Source: Earliella scabrosa (Eukaryota; Basidiomycota; Agaricomycetes; Polyporales; Polyporaceae). From it: a stretch of DNA of 64,000 nt. Location of the stretch: NCBI GenBank assembly GCA_022605405.1, contig JABYQQ010000005.1:124001-188000 (forward strand). Direction: 5' to 3'. Below, piece after piece: positions 56,038-64,000 of the stretch. The position numbers and the translations under genes are program-made. The notes under the pieces were generated by a model, which was given only the letters and a program-made list of their open reading frames with translations, ran no database searches and was not told the DNA's origin. How positions within the stretch are numbered: position 1 is the stretch's first letter; each line of letters begins with the position of its first letter.

Positions 56038-58995
56038 TGGCAAGTTGGTCTGATAGGTAGGGGTGTGTGTGGTGTACAGTGGAAGAGGGGAGACGAGGTC
56101 GGACAGGTCGCGGAGAGAGGATGGGGGGATGAGTAGATGACTGCATGGCCGACGAGCCAAGGGGGTATATGTAGTCGTGCGGGATCAGAGGGCCGGAGGA
56201 GCGTGACGGAAGAGCTCCGAAGTCTGTGTCTGCGAGAGCTGTTGCAGAAACTGGTGTCTGTGGATTATGGCAAATGCGGCGGCGCTGGGACAGCCCTGGG
56301 CTGATGGCGTCGAGTGCGAGATTGTGCGAGATTGCGTTTCCCCCGCGTCCGAAACGTACCCACGCACCGAAAGTCAGATTGGCGCGAACGATGACTCACG
56401 GGGCTCGCCGCGGCGGTGCTCACACACCAGATCTCGCGGGTACAAGGCACGATCGCCTCCCGCCACGCCCGCGCGCCTCGGACGACAGTTGTGCCACGCG
56501 CGTGCCCAACATGCAAACAGCAGACTCTGGAGTGCGCACCGTCGATGATACCCTGCCGGGACAGCAGCACGCCTGCCACAATATCCATCGCGCGCCCTGT
56601 CCTGCGCGAAGTCACCCGTATTCGCCTTCATGCGAGGATGACACATCGTCCAGATATCGACCGAGTCACTGATGTCTTCCTCCGCTCGCAATCCGACGCT
56701 GTGTCATCGCCGACCCAGCCCATAGAGTCGCCTCGCGTTGACGTCAACTAGAGCAGTCCGAGCTAAGCTTCCGGGTGCTCGTTGGCACGGAGAGAGGTGG
56801 ATCAGCAAGCGCAAAGACGTCCGAGTCGGACAACGAGGCCGCATCGCCATGCCCTCGCGCTCTCGCTTGCGGATTACGTAAGCTTTCCCGCGCTCCCTGT
56901 GCTTGTCTCAACCGGCCACAGCTCTGCCTGATTGGACGATCCGATGAGAACAGCCGGAAGAAATCGCATCCAGGATGCCGTCTCAGCACAACAGCGATGA
57001 AAACACTCGCCTATACTCAACTGCGACCTCGTGGAGGCAAACGCGCCGCAGTCGCCCGCCGCCCGGGCTTGCCCGGTGCGCCGTCGTCATATGCTTCGGC
57101 ACAGCTTCTGTTGCAATTGCAAGCCGCAGAGGCAGGTCATTCGCGTATTCTGCGGCCCAACTATAATTAACATCAGAGTTCAATGCGTACCGTACACATG
57201 CCTGCAACCGTCCTCGTTGTCGTATAGCAGCACCGTATTAGATCGAGGCCGTCCTTGTCGCAGATGTGGCGGGGAATGCATCCCGCCGCGGATCGGGCTG
57301 GAATGTGGACGAGGAGCGAGTGACGATGGCCGAGGAGGTCCCTATGTCAATTGGGTGTGGTTGTTCGGGCCGTATGCTATGTGTCTTTGGCACCTGCACT
57401 TGACCGTTGTCCAAGTACTGTCAACCAGTGGGCGGCAGTAGACAGCATACCACGGGATGCGCAATGGGAGCATGCAGATACAGACAGGTCCATGTGCACA
57501 CCCGGGCAGTTCCGAGCAAGCCAGGATCCAGGACGTCACTGCCGGGGGCTAACTTTGGGCCAGCTTCGCCGTTCCCGTCAGTGCGTCAGCAGGGCGGATT
57601 CTCGGCAGTCCTGCGAGGAGGGAAGCTGCATACGTCAACGTTTCAGCGCGCAACGTTCCGTCAACGGTAGAACGTGATGATTGCAGCCTGCTCGAGAGGT
57701 GTCCTGCGCGCCATCTGTCCCGCCGCGCCGCCATCCATCGCTGACGGTCTGCTCCCGCCGTCTGGGCATGCATTGTTCTTTCGGCGACGGCCACGTCGAG
57801 AATCAGATATCATATGTTTTGCCCTTGGTCGTCAACACTCTTCAACATTCCCTTCACCGCCGTCAACGGGGCAGGCACCCGTGTGCGCCTCACCAGATCG
57901 CAGGCTCAACGTACAAACACATTTGATGTTGCGATCTAGGCGAGACGCACTGCCACCCACCACGCCCTGGACCGCGAACACGGAGATGGTTCACCGGGTG
58001 CCCCTTGTGTCAATGAAGACAAAGTCGACTCCCGTCTGCACGATGTCGATGAGGAATGAAGCCGAGGACCGAGGCTGGCGCACGATCAGACGTAGTAGGG
58101 AAGGCCGCAAAACGTGAACAATCGCTGCGCATTTGGTGAACGTGGCAGTGTCCAGCATATTCACCTTCAAAGAACCGATCTCGTACCTGACGTGGGCGTA
58201 CGAGATATCCGCACCCAGGGACTCCGGTGGAGGGGTGCAGATATCTCGCATGCTGACGTCTCGATACATGACCACAGGCCTTCTTTATTGCCGTACCTGA
58301 ACGTTCGACCTCGGCGTATGGATACCCTGTACTCCCACGTCTGGGAACGCGTCCACAGAGAATCCCGCTTCCCAGCTTTCCGACGGGATTCTCCCGCCCG
58401 GCCCCCTCCGAAGGTTCGTGGCTCCAAACTCCAGAGCCCAGACTCCAGAGCGTCCAGGAACTTGCCGCGAGACGGGCGTGCTCAGTGCTGGGTACAGGAA
58501 CGCGCAACATGCAATGCATCGCGGTGATACAGGTGAGACATACCAAGATCAGCAGTTCGTGGGTGCACAACTCCAAAAGCGTTGGCTATCCGAGGTCCAC
58601 GCGCGATGCAATGCGGTGTCGCCATCCTCCTCCAGGCCGGACCCGAGTGCAGTGCCATCATCTTGTGGGTGCAAATTCGCCAGCGGTCGCCGATCCATGC
58701 CCGAAGCGAGCCAGAGCGAGGGCAAATTGAGTTGGAGCTCGGCGGTGAATCCAAGAGAAATTGCACAGTGTGATTGCATCGAACGTTGTGAGCGATGCTG
58801 TAGCCAACAGATGGGTTGTGAGGTATGAGAGGTAACTGAGAACGATAGATTCTCTCAATCCACAGTAGCGGCTAGGTTCGAGCTGAGTCAGTGAAATGCA
58901 GACACAAGTGGGACACAAGCGAAGTACCCATACAAGACGCCTGTGCTCTTCCTTCCGTTCCAGCACATAATGCTGACGTTTGCCCCTATAATAAC
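56038..58995. other. 3-kb gene-poor stretch
   Basis: No gene could be supported. A minus-strand segment at about 57995-58275 (SLKVNMLDTATFTKCAAIVH, VLRPSLLRLIVRQ) looks exon-like, but no in-frame neighbours were found; it may be a relic. A Cys-rich segment at 56485-56545 is incomplete as a Zn2Cys6 motif. Confidence 0.4.
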
Positions 58996-59088
58996 TCCCG
59001 CTTAGCTCAGTGGTAGAGCGCTTCACTAGTACCGGAGGTTGAAATCTCGGGGTATGAAGAGGTCAGTCGTTCGAGTCGGCTAGTGGGA
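58996..59088 (+). tRNA. tRNA-Thr(AGU) with a 22-nt intron
   Basis: The acceptor stem TCCCGCT pairs with AGTGGGA (one G-U). D arm GCTC..GAGC, anticodon stem CTTCA/TGAAG, T arm AGTCG-TTCGAGT-CGGCT. The anticodon AGT is at 59028-59030. A 22-nt intron (59032-59053) follows position 37, the usual place for nuclear tRNA introns. CCA is not encoded, as expected for a eukaryote. T-rich stretches just downstream (from 59092) can end RNA polymerase III transcription. Confidence 0.9.
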
Positions 59089-59361
59089 AAACTTTTCTCT
59101 TTTGCCCCAATCTACTTGAAGGCGTCTCTATCATCCTGTACTATTTTCGGGTCGTGTCCATCTTCTGAATGCGCTACGAAGAGGCGCATGACTCGAGTCG
59201 TTAGGTTTGAAGACCGGGAAACTGAGCCCAAGTGAGCATTAGTCAGCGAGGTCATCAGCTCTCTTCCAGTGCCAGCATCCTCGCAGGTGAGCAAGCTGAC
59301 GGATATCACGAATGACTGGACTATTGACAAACTGATCACAGACGATAGGCAGAGACGAGCC

Positions 59362-60669
59362 ATGTCCAGTGAAGCAATACCAACGAGAGAACCTCTTCCC
59401 CTCGTGCGGAACTCGGTACTCGCTGCGCACACCGCGATTGTATCTTTGATACATCGGACGCCGGTCTTGACGTCTTCCTCCCTTTCAGAGTCCCTTCCCG
59501 GGCGGAACACCTTGTACTTCAAGGCCGAGAACCTGCAGAAGGGCGGTGCGTTCAAGTTCCGCGGCGCCAGCTACAGCTTGTCGTGCTTGACGCCAGATAA
59601 GCTCGCGAGAGGTGTATGCACGCACAGCTCAGGTACTGCAGATGTGTTCGCTGACTGGCATTCAAACCGCATGGGTGTATGTACTCATCATATCGTTCAT
59701 TTCTCGTTATCGATCCGGCAGGCAATCACGCCGGAGCCCTTGCCCTCGCGGCGAAGCAGCGCGGAGTCAAGTGCTATGTGGTCATGGTACGAGTATCCGT
59801 CTCCTCGACTGTCCAACCGTTCTGCATTGACTCATGAAGTAACTCTTTGACTCACTCAAACCCTCTCCAATCCCGCTCCTCGGCGGACGCTCCACGAAAT
59901 GGAAACGAAACTCGGATACGTACCGCTACGTCCACCGTGACCGTGACGGAGCCAGCCCAACAACTCGGCGCAGCCCAAGATCGACGCGGTGCGCGGGTAC
60001 GGCGCCGAGATCACCTTCTGCGAGCCCAACGCACCCGCGCGGGCGGCGACGCTCGCTGCGGTGCAGGCGCAGACCGGCGCGACCTTTGTGCCCCCGTACG
60101 ATGCAGCCAACACGATCCTTGGCCAGGGCACCGCACTGTTGGAGCTCATCGAGCAGACTCCAACGCCGCTCGCCGCCGTGGTTGCGCCCGTGGGTGGCGG
60201 GGGGCTCCTCGCGGGCACGGCGCTCGCCGCGGACGGGACGGGGGTGCGCGTGTTTGGCGCGGAGCCGGCGGGCGCGGACGACTGTGCGCGGGGGCTCGCG
60301 GAGGGGCGGCGGCGGGAGGACGTCGATGCGCACACGGTTGCGGACGGACTGCGGACGCCGGTCGGGGTGCTGAACTTTCCGATTATTCAGGAGAAGGTTG
60401 AGCGGGTGATTACCGTGACGGACGAGGTGCGTGCTAGGAGCAGGGCTTGCTCCTGTTAGCCGGGCTGACGCTGAGGATAGGAGATCATCGAGGCCATGCG
60501 TCTGCTATGGGAGCGCATGAAACTCGTCGTCGAGCCGAGCGGCGCTGCGTCGTTCGCTGCGGTTCGGAGCAAACAGTTTCAGGAGCTGGGCATCGAGGGG
60601 CCCATTGGGATCATCATCAGCGGCGGGAACATCGACCTCTCCAAACCTCTGCCGTGGGCGCAAGCGTAA
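59362..60669 (+). CDS. PLP-dependent threonine dehydratase / serine racemase-type enzyme
   Basis: Fold-type II PLP enzyme. The ATG at 59362 (MSSEAIPTREPLPLV) is preferred over an upstream in-frame ATG. It shows HRTPVLTSSSLSESLPG, the Schiff-base lysine motif LQKGGAFKFRGASYSL, SSGNHAGALALAAKQRGVK, VMPNNSAQPKIDAVRGYGAE, LGQGTALLELIEQ, the phosphate-binding loop VVAPVGGGGLLAG and the end EPSGAASFAAVRSKQF with IIISGGNIDLSKPLPWAQA. Introns include one within SSG|NHAG and one before EIIEAMRLLWERM. There is no C-terminal ACT regulatory domain, so it is more like catabolic dehydratase or serine racemase than biosynthetic ILV1. It probably deaminates or racemises serine/threonine in the cytosol. Confidence 0.9.
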
Positions 60670-61496
60670 CTCTAACTTTCGACGGAGCGAGTGTGTTCTG
60701 CCGGAGATCGGGGCATTTCGTTTGTCCTCCTAACGCCGCGTGTCAGGAAGCTGTAACGTCGTAACCACCGAACAAGAATAGAACAAGGTCGCCGGGCCGC
60801 GCGCAGTCTGCGCCCGTGCCATCGTGGCGTTTTGTGATCCTCCAGTGGTGGCGGAGCCGCAGTGCCACAGCGTGCGGGTGCGATCAGTGGCGATAACCTC
60901 GCGGGTAGCAAGTAAATGGCCGGTGCGATGGCAACTGGATGACGCGCTCAGCCATAGTCATTGGCATAGGCTGAAGTTCGTGACGAGAGTTCTCTCGCTG
61001 TAGCATGATGGTCGCACACGCGTGGCATGGTACAGTTCAGGGTGAATGAATGGGCTCGCTTCAATTCGTCCGTCCACTCTTCATGCTTGCAGCACGGCAC
61101 ATGGCAGACATGCCATTGACGTACTCGTCCATGTCATGTCATATTCCCTCCATTTTTACGCATTACCCTGGTGCGTCGACCGCGACAATCGCATCTCTGC
61201 GGCCAATTCGGGCACGCCAAAGTGGATTGGGTAGGTGCAGTCCGTTACTAATAATCTGTGACCTGAGTGCGGGCAAGGCCAGCGAGATAAACCTGTTTTC
61301 TTTCAGGGCTTTTTGGGGTCAGACTCGCTGTCGCTTTCTTCGCAATCATGGAGCTACATGTGGGTATTTGCTATCAATCACATCCACTCCGTCGTCCTTG
61401 AAAGGATCGCTGACCTATTCCATGAAAGAGCTCTGAAACGTTTCCCGCGCGCAACACCAACAGCATGTCCTCCCGTCCAACCTAGGACATCTTCGA
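60670..61496. other. Convergent 3' spacer
   Basis: Between the PLP enzyme and the cyclase gene, which face each other. No coding sequence could be supported. Confidence 0.45.
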
Positions 61497-62640
61497 CTAA
61501 AAGATCGCCAGCGCATTTGGCGGTGACCCAACCAGGCACGGCACGTTGAGCGGGCTCGACGTTAGCATGAAGCTGTACCGGCCCTTCTCCCTGCAGTATG
61601 CGGCCAGCCGGCGCAGATCCCACAGCTCGCCCAGCGACATGCCGAAGAGGCTCAGGCAGTACGGGTGCAGGACTAAGGTTAGGCAAAAATCATCAATTCA
61701 TGCTCTCGCAGTCGCATGCGCAAGACTCACCAAGTCCGTCCGTGCCGTCAGGCGACCCGTCCTCCTTGACCGGCGGGAACGCCTCGAACGACATGTTGTC
61801 CGACGCCACGGCAGCAAAGTGCTTGTTCCAGAGCCACCTGGCCGTGGCCTCAGAGCCATGCAACCCGGACAGCGTCCCGTTCATCATCTTCATCATACCC
61901 GCCGGGTCAGGGTCCTCGATCACATCCGTGAACCCCGTCCGCAAGACGAGCACGTCGCCCGGGCGGAACTCGACTCCCTGGTGGCGCGCCACCTCCTCCA
62001 CGTCCTCGACCGTGATCCTATACCCGTCGAGGGCGTGGTAGTCGATGCCCTTCTCCTTCGCGTACCCGGCGTAGTCGATCAGCACGCCCCGCGCGACCAG
62101 CCCGCCCCGCGCGTGCCAGTGGTCCAGCGTCGGGAGGCCGTTTTCGGCGGTGGTCTCCTTCGCCAACGCCTCGCGGGTGACGGTGGCACCGTTGTAGGCC
62201 TTGGCCGTGGGCTGGTGCTGCCAGTGGATGAGGCTGTCCCACTGGCTGCTGCACTGGGTGTTGAAGCTGAGCTCGTCGTCCCAGCCGTGCGAGCTGCCCA
62301 TGCCCGCCTCCTCGAGGGACTTGATCGCGTGCTCCATGCGCTTGCGGGGCAGGGGGAGCTTCGCGAGGGCGTTGATGGGCCAGCTGGGGGTAAGTCGCGG
62401 TTAGCATGGGAGCTCCTCGATACGGTCATCGTTGGTGAGGAGGGAGACGCACTTGAGGGAGATGGAGACCCCGTCCTTGACCTCGGCAGCGGCGGCCTTG
62501 ACGACCTCGGGCGTGAGCAGGTTCAGGGTCCCGAGCACGTCCTTCTCGCCCGCCTTGTCGAAGATGCCCCAGGCGCACCCCTTGGGCATGCCCTCGACGG
62601 CAGGCAGGTCATCGTAGTCGGGGATCTTGGAGATGTCCAT
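61497..62640 (-). CDS. Cyclase-fold hydrolase (kynurenine formamidase-like superfamily)
   Basis: Putative cyclase family (PF04199 type). Exon 1 (62453-62640) starts MDISKIPDYDDLPAVEGMPK and includes WGIFDKAGEKDVLGTLNLLT, typical of the family's start. The intron (GTGCGT..CCCCAG) splits the conserved SLNWPI. Exon 2 from 62383 encodes DDELSFNTQCSSQWDSLIHW (the metal-region motif with D and H), LVARGVLIDYAGYAKEKGI, FRPGDVLVLRTGFTDVIE, LSGLHGSEATARWLW and AVASDNMSFEAFP. The last exon gives VLHPYCLSLFGMSLGELWDL and ends PNALAIF. The canonical HxGTHxD is replaced by SSQWDSLIHW, as in many fungal members. The substrate is unknown. Confidence 0.85.
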
Positions 62641-63383
62641 GGCAGCAGCTACGACAGCGCTCTGGGAACTCGTCGACCGTCGACGCGAGAAGGGCGAGTG
62701 AAAACGGGTCTGTCCCGATTGTACAATGTTTACCTGATTGATCGATAATCTCAAAAGCATGGGGCCAGCGGATTGTCGGAGAAGCAATATTGATGTAGGT
62801 TCGTCTGGACTCTGAAGTCACATTGACAGACTCCTCCCACCTGACATGCGGATGGTCTTGGTATGATACCAGGCTGGACAGCTCCCGCATGGGCCGTGAG
62901 ATACTATCATACCGGTAGAGGTATGCAGGGTTGGCAGCACTACCAGCACAGCAGCTCCGGCAATTTGTTCGGTAACTTGACTTTGTTGCTTCATGTCATC
63001 GGGCCGTTCGGTATGTGCTACCACCGCGTGCCAGCGGGCTGGTATTGCGAGCAGGACTACCTACATGCGATGTGAGAAAGTTGCGTTCTCGCGGAGAGAT
63101 CGCGGCTTTAACCTCACCGAGGTACCGATACTCTGCCATCTCCAGACCAGTTCCCAACATTAATGTCACGGCGGCGGTGTGTATCGCGGTGACAAATGCC
63201 CGATACATTCGCTACCAAACGTCCAGGATCTCAGATCAGGCTGAGGCCCAGGGTCGACCAAAAGCTACAGATACACAAGTAATTACAGATCTATATTCAT
63301 CATGATGTAAGTCGTCGCGTCGTGCAGTGTGATACGTGTACTCCTACAAGCATGTCTGTCTCCAATCCCATCCCATCCCATCC
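62641..63383. other. Spacer, cyclase promoter and nucleoporin 3' flank
   Basis: No gene could be supported. Short open frames only. Confidence 0.45.
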
Positions 63384-64000
63384 CTACCGCACCTCCTTCG
63401 GCGGGATCCACTCCGGGATGTTCTTCCAGTCAAACTTCTCGCTCTCGCTCCTGAACGCCTCCATCGCCGCCTTCGGCACCAAGTCCACATAGTTCGGCGG
63501 CAGCAGATCATCGTACTTTGTCCGCCCCGGCTTGTACAGCGGCCGCCGGCGCGCCGCCGCAAAGTCGGGCTTCGTCGACTTGACCGCCGACGCGCTCTGC
63601 TGCTGCTGCTGCTGTCCGAAGAACGACGTCGCTCCCGGTGTGGTCGCGATCGGCGTCGTGCTCATGCTCGTCGACATCGAGGGCGCAGCTGGGAACGTCG
63701 AGAGCCCCAGCCCGGACAGCCCGGACAACTCGCCTCCCTGCGGCTGCTGCTGGTTCGTGAGGGAGCCAAAGGGCTGCTGCTGGGCAGCGTTGGTGGTGGC
63801 AGCGGTCGAGCCGAATGCTGACTGCACCGGCGCGGACGATGGAGCGCCGAACGCAGAGGGGCCACTGGCCGACTTGAACGCGGACTCGCCCCCGCCACCA
63901 AAGGCCGATGACGCGCCGCTCGCACTACCCCCGCCGCCGAACGCGGATGCCGCGTTGTTGTTAGCTGCACCGCCAAATGCGGGTTGGCCGAAGACCGAGC
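63384..64000 (-). CDS. FG nucleoporin, C-terminal part (Nup42/Amo1-like), cut by window end
   Basis: The stop is at 63384 and the frame stays open to the window end, so the N-terminus lies beyond 64000. The visible part has FG repeats in a Gly/Ala/Ser/Asn-rich context (SVFGQPAFGGAANNNA, SAFGGGGSASGASSAFGGGG, SAFGSTAA, QPFGSLT, SFFGQQQQQQ). It then has a basic segment (FAAARRRPLYKPGRTKYDDL) and the conserved end VDLVPKAAMEAFRSE and WKNIPEWIPPKEVR. That end is typical of fungal Nup42/Amo1-type nucleoporins on the cytoplasmic face of the pore, which help mRNA export. Whether an N-terminal CCCH zinc finger exists cannot be seen. Confidence 0.82.
   Translation of the reverse strand, partial: SVFGQPAFGGAANNNAASAFGGGGSASGASSAFGGGGESAFKSASGPSAFGAPSSAPVQSAFGSTAATTNAAQQQPFGSLTNQQQPQGGELSGLSGLGLSTFPAAPSMSTSMSTTPIATTPGATSFFGQQQQQQSASAVKSTKPDFAAARRRPLYKPGRTKYDDLLPPNYVDLVPKAAMEAFRSESEKFDWKNIPEWIPPKEVR

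Noticed and set aside
56485..56560. Possible Zn2Cys6 zinc cluster (ACPTCKQQTLECAPSMIPC)
   Set aside because: Only four of six cysteines are present, with no basic N-terminal arm and no continuing exon.
61546..62748. 400-codon open frame on the plus strand over the cyclase gene
   Set aside because: Composition (RRPVLLDRRERLERHVV type) is that of a GC-rich shadow; the minus strand has family motifs and splice sites.

Overview
The window is nuclear DNA of a wood-inhabiting basidiomycete, most likely an Agaricomycete of the polypore type. The evidence is GC-rich, intron-dense genes with short (about 50-65 nt) introns and close GT..AG ends, several mushroom-specific gene families (DUF6533 membrane proteins, large F-box-like families, a CE15 glucuronoyl esterase), and yeast-like housekeeping genes (MSM1, SWA2, TMA22, a class II DAHP synthase, an FG nucleoporin). 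No ribosomal RNA, virus, CRISPR or bacterial operon structure is visible.

Layout. 1-10.7 kb: a small secreted cysteine-rich protein, a beta-prism (MABP-like) protein, a 254-bp tandem repeat, and a divergent pair of mitochondrial Met-tRNA synthetase and auxilin-like J protein. 11-15.4 kb: two tandem F-box genes and a conserved protein of unknown role. 15.9-16.5 kb: a non-autonomous DNA transposon with a perfect 66-bp terminal inverted repeat. 17-28.7 kb: an MFS transporter, a YwqG-like protein, a DUF6533 membrane protein, TMA22 and DAHP synthase. 29-37.6 kb: a third F-box gene, a CE15 esterase, a 'MGQ' F-box-like gene, a disordered mitochondrial protein with CRE sites in its promoter, and another F-box gene.

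39.8-53.5 kb is the most unusual part. It begins with a gene that fuses a phosphoinositide-binding PX domain to a GH18 chitinase. After it come six members of an F-box-like family whose proteins start with Met-Gly-Gln. They are arranged as two copies of one block (GH18, MGQ-A, MGQ-A', MGQ-B). In the second copy the GH18 is a broken 3' fragment, the last gene is in the opposite orientation, and a hAT-type MITE has inserted just upstream of that gene. The matching place in the first block lacks the MITE, which dates the insertion after the duplication.

54-64 kb: a short-chain dehydrogenase, a 3-kb gene-poor stretch, an intron-containing tRNA-Thr(AGU), a PLP-dependent threonine dehydratase/serine racemase-type enzyme, a cyclase-fold enzyme, and the 3' end of an FG nucleoporin cut by the window edge. 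Eleven of about 27 protein genes are F-box-like, so substrate-adaptor turnover is the main accessory theme. Exon models were read by eye from splice signals and reading frame; terminal exons and starts are the least certain parts.
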